Under the pieces are notes generated by a model. It did no database searches. It was not told where the DNA came from and worked only from the letters and a program-made list of their open reading frames with translations. Of a stretch of 58,475 nt of DNA, positions 9,449 through 18,757 are shown in pieces. Origin of the DNA: Acinetobacter pollinis (GTDB lineage: Bacteria; Pseudomonadota; Gammaproteobacteria; Pseudomonadales; Moraxellaceae). Position numbers and translations under genes: made by a program. The stretch is taken from positions 1 to 58,475 of the forward strand of contig NZ_VTDQ01000015.1 of NCBI RefSeq assembly GCF_015627175.1. The letters run 5' to 3'. How positions within the stretch are numbered: the first letter of the stretch is position 1; each line of letters opens with the position of its first letter.

Positions 9449-9466
9449 ATATTGCAAGCCAATAAA

Positions 9467-9495
9467 AATACCAGTTGCTATACTGTACTGGTATT
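9467..9495. repeat. inverted repeat with T-run on the minus side
   Basis: AATACCAGT / ACTGGTATT, 9 bp around an 11-nt loop. On the plus strand it is followed by A residues; the T-run is on the minus strand, so as a terminator it would stop antisense rather than exporter transcription. Confidence 0.45.
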
Positions 9496-9577
9496 AAAAA
9501 ATTAATTATTTTCTAAATCCACTCTTATTTATATTCAGCATTTATGATGCAAATATATCTGGATCCTTTAGGTTACC

Positions 9578-12500
9578 ATGAATAGTTTACTGATTATTGG
9601 CACACTCATTCTCTATATCTCCATTCTTTTTATCTGTGCAATCTTTGGTGAAAAGTATGCCATGCATTTGAGTGCAAAGCGTAGAATGCTACTATTTAGC
9701 TTAACACTTGGTGTCTATTGCTCCTCTTGGACATTCTATGGAGGTGTAGGAGAAGCCGTTCGCCATGGTCTAAACTATCTCCCGATTTACTTGGGACCAC
9801 TATTTTTTATTAGTTTTGGTTATTACGTCTGGCGACGTATCGGTAGAATAAGGCAACACCATTCTATTGCCTCTATTTCTGATTTTATTTCTGCACGCTA
9901 TGGTAAAAGTGGTGCATTGGCTGCAATGGTCACTATTTTATCTGTTGTCGGTACAGTGCCCTATCTAGCTTTACAACTTCGGGCAATTTCCTTAAGTACT
10001 GTTGCAATTTTACCAGAAACTGGCTCTGTGCATTTAACTACCAATATCGTTCTTTTTTTAACAACAATCATGGTCATGCTTTCCATGATTTTTAGTACAC
10101 GGCAAGTTTCAAATACAGAACAACATGCGGGCCTAATGCTAGCTGTTGCAATTGAATCATTTGTAAAAATATTTGCCTTACTTTGTGTCGCCTTATTTTT
10201 TATTTTTGCACACCCAAACAGCCTCCATCTGATCGCACATGATTTAAAACAACAATATAACAATATGCAAGTTTCAGGAGTGCCTGAAACTTTTTGGACA
10301 CAGACCATTTTAGCGGCATTGGCCATGATTTGCTTACCACGTCAGTTTCATGTGGCTGTTGTCGAACTTAGAGATGAACAACATATTAAAGGTGCTAGAA
10401 AATGGTTTTCTCTTTACCTTATTTTAACAGCGATTGCGATTTTTCCAATTGCGAGTTGGGCACTACACTCTGACATTAGTTTATTTGGTATTCCAGATAT
10501 TGCTGTTCTCACACTCCCTCTCAATTATCAACATGAATGGCTGGCACTTCTTGCTTTCTTAGGTGGGTTTTCAGCATCTACAGGCATGCTTCTTGTTTCC
10601 TCTGTAGCTATTTCAACCATGCTGACCAACGATCTGATTATGCCTGCGATGTGGCGTTTAGGGATTATATCTAGACACGATGAGAGACTGCCAAAAGTCC
10701 TTAAATTTGCAAGACGTATCTCTATTGTCTTTGTAATGGTTTTAGGTTTTCTGTTCTATCACGTATTTGATAGCGTCGATCAATTGTCTATATTAGGCCT
10801 TCTTGCTTTTACAGCAGTCGCACAATTTGCACCTGCTCTCATTGGCGGATTATATTGGAGAGGAGGCAGTAAACAAGGCGTCTATGTCGGGCTAATTGTT
10901 GGCTTTATAATGTGGGGGTATACACTCTTATTACCAACAATTTTAAAGCATGTTTCACCTGCACAATTTTCATTAGATCACCGTATTTTAACAGATGGGC
11001 TATTTGGTCTTTATATCCTTCGCCCAGAGGCCTTATTCGGTTTTTCTTCACTTGCACCACTTACACATGGTGTTTTGTGGTCTTTAGGACTCAATGTTCT
11101 ATTCTATGTCTGGATTTCTCGTATATACCGTCCAAGTTTAGCTGAACAAATTCAAGCAGAAAGTTTTTTTTATTACGAATCAAAAGTTTTACCATCTAAG
11201 CAACAATCAGAAGATGCAAACTATTTCAATACAGACAGCCATCGTTTAAAAGTTGCAGACTTATTGGCATTGGCAGGCCGTGTCACAGGTGAAAAACAAG
11301 CCAAACAAGCTTTTGAAAAATTTGCCAAACGCTATCATTTGGTTCTCAATTTAAACCATATTGCTAATGGTATTTGGTGGCGTTTTACAGAACAATACCT
11401 CGCAAGTACCATTGGCGCTGCATCTGCACGGACATTACTCAAGACAGCATTGGTTAATAATGGGTTGGGCGTTGCTCAAGTCGCCAATATTCTGGATCAA
11501 GCTTCACAATGGCAACGTTTTAGCCAAAACTTACTCATGACCATGATTGACCACATGGCACAAGGCGTCAGTGTTGTGGATGCGAATATGTGCCTTGTTG
11601 CATGGAATACACAATACTTAACTTTATTTGGCTACCCCCAAGAACTGGTTTATGTGGGATGTCCTGTAGCAGATCTCATCCGTTATAACGCAGAGCGTGG
11701 TGAATGTGGCCCTGGACCTGTCGAAGAACACGTACGTAAACGTATTCATTGGATGCAGGTGGGTAGTCCACATGAATATGAAAGAGTGCGTAAAGATGGC
11801 AAAGTGATTCAGATTAGAGGTAACCCAATTACTGGCGGAGGATTTGTGACTACATTTGCAGATATCACGCCATTTAAAGAAGCAGAAGCGATATTAGAAG
11901 CACGTGTGAATGAACGAACACAACAATTAAAAAATGCACTTACTGAGCAACAACTAGCACGTAAACAGGCAGACACGGCTAATATGTCGAAAAGCCGATT
12001 TATCGCTGCTGCTAGCCATGATCTTCTCCAACCTATGCATGCAGCACGTTTATTCAGTACGGCGCTCGAGCAAAGCATTCATCAAGAAGAAGATCGCAAA
12101 ACATTGCAGCAACTCGACCGTGCTCTCTACGGTGCTGAAAGTATGCTTTCTGCCCTACTCGATATTGCGAGATTAGAAGGTGGAACCATTCAACCGAAAC
12201 GTCAAGCCTACCCTCTGCACGACCTACTCAGCGATTTAAAAATGCAATTCCAATCTATTGCTGCACAGCGTGGAATTACGTTTCATGTTCACGATGCCAA
12301 ATTTTGGATTGATACCGACCAACAATGGATCCGTCGCATTATTCAAAATTTTGTCAGTAATGCATTACGCTATACTGCAAAAGGCAAAATTGTCGTAGGG
12401 GTACTAAGAAGTGCTTCTCAACCTAAACATATTCGTATTGGTGTTTGGGATACAGGACCTGGTATTTCCGAAGTGCAAAGACAAAAGCTTTTTCAAGAGT

Positions 12501-13066
12501 TCGAACGCTGTGGACATACATCACCATGGGGCGAACAAGGACTTGGACTTGGCTTGGCCATCGTTCAACGTATGACACATATGCTTGATTACCCAGTATA
12601 TGTATATAGTGAACTTAATCAAGGCTCATGCTTTATGATTGAAGTGCCGATCACATCTGCACCAAAACAAGCATCGGCGAGTGTTCCAACTGTAACGACC
12701 AATCATCATCATTATACTATTTTATGTTTAGATAATGACGAAGCCATCTTAGAAGGAATGGTTACACTATTAACGAAATGGGGGTATCAGGTATTTAAAG
12801 CCAGAGAGCCAGAAGAAGCAGAAGCAATTATTGAAAAAGAAAATATTCAGATTTGGTTGGTCGACCAACATTTAAATAACCACAAAAGAGGCCTAGATTT
12901 TATTGAAAAAAATAGGAAAAAATATAATGTTCCAGTTGCTCTGATTACAGCTGACTCTGATCCAGAGTTACCACAGCGCCTGAAGACCTTAGACATTACA
13001 CTATTAAAGAAACCGCTTAAACCTGCATCAATGCGTGCATGGATTTCTAGATTAAAAATTGAATAA
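9578..13066 (+). CDS. SLC5-transporter-fused hybrid sensor histidine kinase
   Basis: 1162-aa membrane sensor. Residues ~1-500 form a sodium:solute-symporter (SLC5) module of about 13 helices. A PAS region follows at ~650-770 (MAQGVSVVDANMCLVAWN), a short coiled linker, HisKA with the phospho-His in AASHDLLQPMHAARL, HATPase with NFVSNALRYT and GLGLGLAIV, and a C-terminal receiver (~1045-1160) with its phospho-Asp in LVDQHLN. This is the CbrA/NahK-ErcS-like architecture, in which a transporter-like domain controls a kinase. The start has TTAGGTTACC before the ATG. The convergent LuxR-type regulator is a likely partner, since such pairs adjoin in Pseudomonas. The signal is unknown. Confidence 0.92.
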   Translation: MNSLLIIGTLILYISILFICAIFGEKYAMHLSAKRRMLLFSLTLGVYCSSWTFYGGVGEAVRHGLNYLPIYLGPLFFISFGYYVWRRIGRIRQHHSIASISDFISARYGKSGALAAMVTILSVVGTVPYLALQLRAISLSTVAILPETGSVHLTTNIVLFLTTIMVMLSMIFSTRQVSNTEQHAGLMLAVAIESFVKIFALLCVALFFIFAHPNSLHLIAHDLKQQYNNMQVSGVPETFWTQTILAALAMICLPRQFHVAVVELRDEQHIKGARKWFSLYLILTAIAIFPIASWALHSDISLFGIPDIAVLTLPLNYQHEWLALLAFLGGFSASTGMLLVSSVAISTMLTNDLIMPAMWRLGIISRHDERLPKVLKFARRISIVFVMVLGFLFYHVFDSVDQLSILGLLAFTAVAQFAPALIGGLYWRGGSKQGVYVGLIVGFIMWGYTLLLPTILKHVSPAQFSLDHRILTDGLFGLYILRPEALFGFSSLAPLTHGVLWSLGLNVLFYVWISRIYRPSLAEQIQAESFFYYESKVLPSKQQSEDANYFNTDSHRLKVADLLALAGRVTGEKQAKQAFEKFAKRYHLVLNLNHIANGIWWRFTEQYLASTIGAASARTLLKTALVNNGLGVAQVANILDQASQWQRFSQNLLMTMIDHMAQGVSVVDANMCLVAWNTQYLTLFGYPQELVYVGCPVADLIRYNAERGECGPGPVEEHVRKRIHWMQVGSPHEYERVRKDGKVIQIRGNPITGGGFVTTFADITPFKEAEAILEARVNERTQQLKNALTEQQLARKQADTANMSKSRFIAAASHDLLQPMHAARLFSTALEQSIHQEEDRKTLQQLDRALYGAESMLSALLDIARLEGGTIQPKRQAYPLHDLLSDLKMQFQSIAAQRGITFHVHDAKFWIDTDQQWIRRIIQNFVSNALRYTAKGKIVVGVLRSASQPKHIRIGVWDTGPGISEVQRQKLFQEFERCGHTSPWGEQGLGLGLAIVQRMTHMLDYPVYVYSELNQGSCFMIEVPITSAPKQASASVPTVTTNHHHYTILCLDNDEAILEGMVTLLTKWGYQVFKAREPEEAEAIIEKENIQIWLVDQHLNNHKRGLDFIEKNRKKYNVPVALITADSDPELPQRLKTLDITLLKKPLKPASMRAWISRLKIE

Positions 13067-13067
13067 G

Positions 13068-13097
13068 AAAAGCGAGGACTCACCTCGCTTTTTTCTT
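13068..13097. terminator. bidirectional terminator between kinase and regulator
   Basis: AAAAGCGAGG / CCTCGCTTTT stem with a 5-nt loop and T-run, shared by the two convergent genes. Confidence 0.88.
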
Positions 13098-13098
13098 G

Positions 13099-13764
13099 TT
13101 ATATGGTCTTTTCTGTAATTTTTAATGCACCGATCGCAAGTACTGCTTGTGTTCGATTTTGTACGTTCAATTTTCTAAAAATAGCAGTTACATGGGCTTT
13201 AATGGTTGCTTCAGAAACATCTAGCTCATAAGCAATTTGTTTATTTAATAGACCTTCTGCCACCATCATTAATACGCGAAATTGTTGTGGTGTGAGAGAT
13301 TGAATACGTTCAGCAAGTATGGCCTCGTCGTTACTACAAGCATCATTCATATCTTGGGTTGGTAAGTTGGCAGGTAGCCATATCTCACCTTCAAGGACTT
13401 CAACAATTGCTTCACTAATATGACTTGGATTTGCAGACTTTGGAATATAACCCATTGCACCATGCGCAATAGCACGACGAATAATTGAAGTTTCTTCATG
13501 TGCAGAAACAACAACTATTGGAATAGCAGGAAATTGTGCACGTACATGCACCAGTGCTGAAAACCCAGAAGCACCTGGTAAGTTTAAATCTAGTAAAACT
13601 AAATCTGGTTCTGCGCCACTTTCAAGATATTCGTAGAATTCTTTAACAGTTGCTTTTTCTTGAATCTGAGCTTGTGGTAGACCATGACGCACAGCTTGAA
13701 TTAAAGCATGGCGAAATAAGGGGTGGTCATCAACGATTAGTATATTCATAATACGTTTGGCCAT
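13099..13764 (-). CDS. NarL/LuxR-family response regulator
   Basis: 221-aa two-domain regulator. The receiver (residues ~6-125) has acidic residues VDDHP, the phospho-acceptor in LVLLDLNLPG and the lysine in GYIPKSA. The HTH_LuxR domain (~155-215) has LTPQQFRVLMMVAEGLLNKQIA and VSEATIKAHV. It is probably phosphorylated by the adjacent hybrid kinase, resembling the Pseudomonas ErbR/AgmR regulators, but its targets cannot be told. The ATG at 13764 is used; an internal ATG at 13749 (MNILIVDDH) is an equally plausible start, and neither has a strong ribosome site. Confidence 0.9.
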   Translation of the reverse strand: MAKRIMNILIVDDHPLFRHALIQAVRHGLPQAQIQEKATVKEFYEYLESGAEPDLVLLDLNLPGASGFSALVHVRAQFPAIPIVVVSAHEETSIIRRAIAHGAMGYIPKSANPSHISEAIVEVLEGEIWLPANLPTQDMNDACSNDEAILAERIQSLTPQQFRVLMMVAEGLLNKQIAYELDVSEATIKAHVTAIFRKLNVQNRTQAVLAIGALKITEKTI

Positions 13765-14144
13765 GTCTGTTGAATGTGTGCAAAAACGTGAGCATTACTA
13801 TAAAAGTAGCCCTGTTAATATTACAGATTTTTTACGGTTTGTATCTAGTTTCATCATAAAAAACCCTTATTTTTTATCATAGTTTTTCTTTAAATTCTCA
13901 AGTATTTACGCAAGGTTATGTTTTTTATATAGTTTATTATATAAAGCGAGCGATTATTCAATTACTACGTGAACCATATAGCAGTAAAATCTAGGACTTA
14001 TTGTCTAATAAGTAAACCAAAATACACTTTTTATTCAAATTAAAAATCTTTACTCATTTTCATATGGTTTATGTAATTAAAGAGTTAAATTTATTTATGG
14101 ATTAAGGCACAATATATTTAACTTTATCATTTTTGAGAAAAATT
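13765..14144. other. intergenic region before mscS
   Basis: About 380 bp of AT-rich DNA between divergent genes. It contains ACTTATT-GTCT-AATAAGT (13996-14013) and a pair AGTTAAAT / ATTTAACT (14083-14090, 14116-14123). No coding sequence or convincing RNA was seen; it presumably holds the two divergent promoters. Confidence 0.5.
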
Positions 14145-15068
14145 GTGGCAGAACAAAACGTCATAACAAATGCAGGCAATAAAGCTGCAAATATGTTCAG
14201 TCAAAGTGGTCAATATCATGATGCGTATCTGACCATCGACCGTATCGTTAATAGCTTTTGGGAGCGTGTTCCCTACCTTTGTATCGCTATAATTGTCTTT
14301 ATTATATTTTGGTTACTTTCTAAAGTATTTAAGATTTTTGTGGCAAAGGCACTCTCAAATCGTCCTTATGCAAAACAAAATTTAGTACTGGTACTTAACC
14401 GTGTTGGTAGCACATTTATTATTTTCTTTGGCTTCCTCATCGCCCTCGTTATTGCTATTCCTGGCTTTACTCCTGGCCAACTTATGAGCGCTTTAGGGAT
14501 TGGTTCGGTCGCTATCGGTTTTGCATTTAAAGATATTTTTCAAAACCTACTCTCAGGAATTCTTATTTTACTGAGTGAACCTTTCCGTATTGGTGATGCG
14601 ATTGTATGTAATGGTTTAGAAGGGACTGTTGAAGATATTCAAATTCGTGCAACAACGTTACGCTCATATGATGGTCGCCGTCTTGTTATTCCAAATGCAA
14701 CTGTTTATACCAGCTCAATTACCGTCGTCACTGCGTATACACAACGCCGCTGTGAATTTAATGTTGGTATCGGTTATACAGATGATATTCAAAAAGCAAA
14801 AGACGTTATTCTTAAAATTTTAGAAGAAAACAAAGGGGTACTTAATCAGCCTGCGAGTATCGTTAACGTAACTGCATTAGGTGACTTTGCAATTAATATC
14901 AATATTCGTTGGTGGATCGATACCAATAAAGTTGCGATTAATAATTCAATTAGTGAAATTCAGGAGTTGGTAGTTGCTGCGTTTGCGAAAAACAATATTA
15001 GCATTCCATATCCAATTCAAGAACAAATTACTCAAGCGCCTATTAAAGCTATAGAAGGTCAATCTTAA
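14145..15068 (+). CDS. mscS: MscS-family mechanosensitive channel
   Basis: Small-conductance channel that opens on hypo-osmotic stress. Three N-terminal helices; the pore helix carries the Gly/Ala-rich pattern followed by GIGSVAIGFAFKDIFQNLLSG, then the family loop ILLSEPFRIGDAI and a cytosolic beta/cage domain. The length (307 aa) is close to E. coli MscS (286). I start at the GTG at 14145, preceded by TTGAGAAAAATT; a TTG four codons earlier is possible. The stop overlaps the convergent rsmE stop (TTAA at 15065-15068). Confidence 0.92.
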   Translation: MAEQNVITNAGNKAANMFSQSGQYHDAYLTIDRIVNSFWERVPYLCIAIIVFIIFWLLSKVFKIFVAKALSNRPYAKQNLVLVLNRVGSTFIIFFGFLIALVIAIPGFTPGQLMSALGIGSVAIGFAFKDIFQNLLSGILILLSEPFRIGDAIVCNGLEGTVEDIQIRATTLRSYDGRRLVIPNATVYTSSITVVTAYTQRRCEFNVGIGYTDDIQKAKDVILKILEENKGVLNQPASIVNVTALGDFAININIRWWIDTNKVAINNSISEIQELVVAAFAKNNISIPYPIQEQITQAPIKAIEGQS

Positions 15069-15775
15069 ACAGACAAGCGTCCAAGTAAATAAGAAACTGC
15101 TGTTTCTGTTCTAAGTATACGGTTGCCAAATTGAATCGCTTGGCAACCGTTTTTTATAAGTAAATCAACTTCATAAGGGATAAATCCACCTTCAGGCCCA
15201 ATTATAATTATACCGTTCTTAGAGACAATCTCTTTGGGCAAAGTATTTTCCACATAAGGATGTGCCACATAGGCCCAATCTTTTTGCTGAATAAGCTGAG
15301 GAAGTATATCCTCTACAAATGGTTTGAACCTTTGATAACACTCAACCTGAGGTACGTAGGTATCCCCCGCCTGTTCGAGCCCTAGCGTAACATAATCATT
15401 TATTTGCTTTAAAAATGGGCTCTGCCAATAACTTTTATCTACTCGAAAGCTATGCAATAAAATAATTTTCTCCACACCAAGTGTTACGCTATCCATAATT
15501 AAACGACGCAAGACTTTCGGTCGAGGTAAAGCAACAATTAGTGTAATTGGATGTTTTTCAGGAACAGATACATTTTTTAAAGCTTTTATTTGTATTTCTT
15601 TCGGTGCTATGGTCACGATCTCAGCAACGTATCGAGGACCATTTTTTATACCAATTTTTAATGTATCGCCAACCTTCGCCTTCAAATGGGTACAAATATG
15701 TGCCAACTGTCTTTGATCTCGGATCATCCAACATGTTTTATTTTTTTCAGATTCTTCTAATAAAACAATATTCAT
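15065..15775 (-). CDS. rsmE: 16S rRNA (uracil-1498-N3)-methyltransferase RsmE
   Basis: SPOUT-family methyltransferase that modifies U1498 of 16S rRNA using S-adenosylmethionine. It has the N-terminal PUA-like part (HICTHLKAKVGD) and the knotted SAM site near the C-terminus (IIIIGPEGGFIPYEVDLL and LGNRILRTETA-like QFGNRILRTETAVSYLL). 236 aa, usual length. Its ATG overlaps the waaA stop as ATGA, so it is translationally coupled to waaA. Confidence 0.95.
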   Translation of the reverse strand: MNIVLLEESEKNKTCWMIRDQRQLAHICTHLKAKVGDTLKIGIKNGPRYVAEIVTIAPKEIQIKALKNVSVPEKHPITLIVALPRPKVLRRLIMDSVTLGVEKIILLHSFRVDKSYWQSPFLKQINDYVTLGLEQAGDTYVPQVECYQRFKPFVEDILPQLIQQKDWAYVAHPYVENTLPKEIVSKNGIIIIGPEGGFIPYEVDLLIKNGCQAIQFGNRILRTETAVSYLLGRLSV

Positions 15776-17049
15776 AGAAATTGATCAATTAATTGAATAT
15801 GACGGAGGACGGAGCCTTGATTCTTTTTTAATATTTTATTGGCTTGCTTAACCATCTCCTGACGCTGTTGGGTATTTTCTAGAAGCCGATAGAGTACATC
15901 TGCCGCTTCTTCTGGAGAGTTAACGACTTGTATAGCATGATGTGAAACAAACTCATCCACCAACGTTTGAAAATTAAAATAATTTTTACCTAATATTGTC
16001 GCTACATTTACTGCAATAGGTTCAAGAATATTATGTCCACCCCCAGGCTCATTTAATGATCCACCCACATAAGTCACTTGGCTAAGTGCATACCAAAGCC
16101 ATAACTCTCCCATACTGTCTGCTAAATAAACTTGCGTATTTTTCTCTACAGATTGTTGTGAGCTACGGCGTTGAACATTTAAACCTAAATCTTTAATCAC
16201 CTGATATACCTCATCAAACCGCTCAGGATGGCGTGGTACAACAACACAAAGTAATTGAGGATCTTGTTTAAAGTAAGGTATGAATGCATTTAAAATATTT
16301 TTTTCTTCATCTGCATGTGTACTGGCCAAAACTATAATTTTTCGATGATGCAATTGCCAGTCCTGATATAACGCTTCTGCCTGCTTCAATGCTTGCTCGG
16401 GAGGTTGAATATCGAATTTAATATTACCTACTATGCTCATTGCATCCGTCTTTTTTCCCAAAGATGCAAATCGCTTATAAGTTGCTTCATCTTGCGTTGC
16501 AATCCAACTTAGCTGTTCAAGCATCGGTTGAGTTAAACGCTTAAATTTAGCGTAGCCACGGGCAGATTTTTCCGAGAGCCTTGCATTTAATAAGAGTTGA
16601 GGAATACCTTTTTTAGCTGTCATGGCAAGTAAATTAGGCCATAGCTCAGTTTCCATTAGAAGTAAAATTTTAGGTTGATACTGGCTTAAGAATTTCTCAA
16701 TTTGAGATTGCGTATCAATAGGTAAAAAAACAGCTTGAAATGAAGATGGGTATTTTTCAACGAATAATGATTTTACTCTTGCCTGACCTGTTTTTGTTGT
16801 ATTGGTTACAAGTACATTTTTACCTTGCTTTAAGTAATGCTCAATCAGTGGTTGAGCTGCATTGGTTTCTCCAACAGATACTGCATGGAACCAAATGACA
16901 TTTGTATTTAAAGGAGGAGCTAAACTTCCGAATCGTTGTGTTAACTCATCTGCTAACAACGATGAACTATTTGATCTCTTTTTAACTCGCCAACGATAAA
17001 GCGGTTGTACACAATGAAGTAAAAGCTGATACCAAAACGGAGGTTGCAA
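15772..17049 (-). CDS. waaA: 3-deoxy-D-manno-octulosonic acid transferase
   Basis: Transfers Kdo from CMP-Kdo to lipid A precursor at the inner face of the inner membrane. Glycosyltransferase-30 fold: N-terminal membrane anchor (FWYQLLLHCVQPLYRW), VSVGETNAAQPLI with the conserved Glu of the acceptor site, ETELWPNLL, and the nucleotide-binding PRHPERF and NEPGGGHNILEPIA regions. 425 aa. The start is TTG, chosen because AAGGA lies 8 nt upstream and no ATG fits the N-terminus. Overlaps rsmE by 4 nt. Confidence 0.95.
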   Translation of the reverse strand: MQPPFWYQLLLHCVQPLYRWRVKKRSNSSSLLADELTQRFGSLAPPLNTNVIWFHAVSVGETNAAQPLIEHYLKQGKNVLVTNTTKTGQARVKSLFVEKYPSSFQAVFLPIDTQSQIEKFLSQYQPKILLLMETELWPNLLAMTAKKGIPQLLLNARLSEKSARGYAKFKRLTQPMLEQLSWIATQDEATYKRFASLGKKTDAMSIVGNIKFDIQPPEQALKQAEALYQDWQLHHRKIIVLASTHADEEKNILNAFIPYFKQDPQLLCVVVPRHPERFDEVYQVIKDLGLNVQRRSSQQSVEKNTQVYLADSMGELWLWYALSQVTYVGGSLNEPGGGHNILEPIAVNVATILGKNYFNFQTLVDEFVSHHAIQVVNSPEEAADVLYRLLENTQQRQEMVKQANKILKKNQGSVLRHIQLIDQFL

Positions 17050-17195
17050 TGAAAAAATCCTTATCTACTTAAAGCAAAGTAACTACAAAAAATGGTAGTT
17101 ACTCGCCATCAAATCTTTTGAAATTATATCAAAGGATTTTAAAATAGACATACTAATTATGAATAAAGCAATGTTATACCGTTTCTAATACCATT

Positions 17196-18263
17196 TCATT
17201 TATTTAAAATAGGATAGTCTGTATAACCTGCTTCTAATGATTTTTCAGGGTTTGGATACATTGTTGAAGTATCTAAATCATTTAAAGGTAAATTATCTGT
17301 TAAACGTATAAGCAGATCTGGATTGGCAATATATAGCTTACCAAAAGCAACTGCATCTGCTTGATTTTCTGAAAGTATCCGTTTAGCAGATGTTGCTGTT
17401 AAACCCTCATTTGCAATCCAAGCACCTGTAAACTGCTCACGTAATTTAGGGCCAATACTATCTTCGGCTTCATACTCACGAGAGAAAATAAAAGCAATAT
17501 TGCGCTTACTTAATTCTTTAACAACATAACTAAATGTTTCTAAAGGATGATCATCATGCATGTCGTGTGAGTCACCACGCGGCGCAATATGTACACCAAC
17601 TCGTCCAGCACCCCAGATCTTAACCAACTCATCGACCACTTCAAGAAGTAATCTTGCACGATTTTCTAAGCTACCACCGTATTCATCTTCACGGGTATTT
17701 GTACCACTTTGTAAGAACTGATCAACCAAATAACCATTTGCCGCATGCAATTCCACACCGTCAAAGCCAGACTCTTTTGCAAGTTCAGCGCTGCGTTTAT
17801 AGGCACTTACGATATCTTTAATTTCGGCAACGCTTAAGGCTTTAGGTGTTACATATGGACGCATTGGTCGAACTAAACTCACATGCCCTTCAGGTTGAAT
17901 TGCACTGGGTGCAACAGGGGTTTCACCATTAAGAAACGTCGGATCTGAAATACGACCAACATGCCAAAGTTGTGCGACTATTTTAGAATCTTGTGCATGT
18001 ACAACGTCTATAATTTGACGCCATGCTTCTGCCTGTTCTTTATTCCACAATCCTGGTGTATTTGCATAGCCCACAGCATCTGCACCAATGACGGTTGCCT
18101 CGGTTAAAATTAAGCCAGCATTCGCACGCTGTTTATAATATTCAACCATTAAAGCTGTAGGTACACGTGTTTCATCACTTCGTGCGCGGGTTAATGGTGC
18201 AAGGACTAAACGGTTTTTTAGAGTAAGGTCACCCATTTTTAGTGACGAATTTAGATCTGCCAT
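17196..18263 (-). CDS. nemA: old-yellow-enzyme alkene reductase (NemA-like)
   Basis: FMN-dependent NAD(P)H oxidoreductase of the old yellow enzyme family, reducing activated C=C bonds such as N-ethylmaleimide, quinones or nitroesters. Begins MADLNSSLKMGDLTLKNRLV. It keeps LAPLTRARS, AQLWHVGR, GVELHAANGYLVDQFL (HxAN active-site motif) and a C-terminal FMN phosphate region around ADAVAFGKLYIANPDL. The ATG at 18263 follows GTGAGAAATATT; an upstream GTG at 18287 is less likely. It follows the arsR-type gene by 36 bp, so the regulator probably controls it. 355 aa, normal for the family. Confidence 0.92.
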   Translation of the reverse strand: MADLNSSLKMGDLTLKNRLVLAPLTRARSDETRVPTALMVEYYKQRANAGLILTEATVIGADAVGYANTPGLWNKEQAEAWRQIIDVVHAQDSKIVAQLWHVGRISDPTFLNGETPVAPSAIQPEGHVSLVRPMRPYVTPKALSVAEIKDIVSAYKRSAELAKESGFDGVELHAANGYLVDQFLQSGTNTREDEYGGSLENRARLLLEVVDELVKIWGAGRVGVHIAPRGDSHDMHDDHPLETFSYVVKELSKRNIAFIFSREYEAEDSIGPKLREQFTGAWIANEGLTATSAKRILSENQADAVAFGKLYIANPDLLIRLTDNLPLNDLDTSTMYPNPEKSLEAGYTDYPILNK

Positions 18264-18299
18264 AATATTTCTCACTTCGCGATACACATGATTAGATCA

Positions 18300-18623
18300 T
18301 TAGAGTACTTGTTGTAAATGTTCAATATATTGCTGAATCAATGCTTCGTTTCTAGAAAAATAAGACCACTGACCATGTTTTTTTACATCTACCAAACCTG
18401 ATTTCTGTAAGACAGATAAATGATTAGACATGGTCGATTGCGCAACTTTTCCAAGTTGTTCAATTTGTCCTGCACAAACACCCTGTTGTAAATCACCTGC
18501 ATAACCACCTGCTAAAAAGTGTTCATGAGGATTTTTAAGCCAAAGTAAAATTTGACGTCTTAAAGGGTTTGCTAGTGCCTTACTAATTAAATCAATATCC
18601 ATAATCAAACCATCTAAAGACAT
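18300..18623 (-). CDS. ArsR-family transcriptional repressor
   Basis: 107-aa winged-helix protein with the ArsR pattern: ALANPLRRQILLWL, recognition helix QSTMSNHLSVLQKSGLV and wing KKHGQWSYFSRNE. Its only cysteine lies in QQGVCAGQIEQ, so a redox or electrophile sensor is more likely than a metal sensor; this is inference. A second possible start is the ATG at 18602 (MDIDLISKAL). Inverted repeats upstream (18656-18716) are probable operators. It is co-directional with and upstream of the old yellow enzyme, like NemR-NemA although of a different family. Confidence 0.88.
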   Translation of the reverse strand: MSLDGLIMDIDLISKALANPLRRQILLWLKNPHEHFLAGGYAGDLQQGVCAGQIEQLGKVAQSTMSNHLSVLQKSGLVDVKKHGQWSYFSRNEALIQQYIEHLQQVL

Positions 18624-18655
18624 TACTAGAAGTTAGCATTGCTTCACAATCACTA

Positions 18656-18675
18656 ATATCGAATATACACGATAT
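18656..18675. promoter_or_regulatory. ArsR operator candidate
   Basis: ATATCG-N8-CGATAT perfect inverted repeat upstream of the arsR-type gene, the layout expected of an autoregulated ArsR promoter. Confidence 0.5.
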
Positions 18676-18680
18676 GTATA

Positions 18681-18716
18681 TCGAAATAAATAGATTTATA
18701 TATCTAATTATTTCGA
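18681..18716. repeat. 15-bp inverted repeat between prfB and arsR
   Basis: Arms at 18681-18695 and 18702-18716 match at 14 of 15 positions around a 6-nt spacer (TTATAT). No T-run follows on either strand, so a second operator is more likely than a prfB terminator, though an AT-rich hairpin at the prfB 3' end is possible. Confidence 0.5.
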
Positions 18717-18757
18717 TTTATACGCAATGCCGTTTCTTTTTGTAATTGTCGTAACCT

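Noticed and set aside
9961..10326. 121-aa open frame opposite the hybrid kinase
   Set aside because: Antisense to well-conserved SLC5 helices, cysteine-rich low-complexity product, no start signals.
13765..14144. Inverted repeats before mscS as a small RNA
   Set aside because: Short AT-rich arms with no T-run or other ordered structure.
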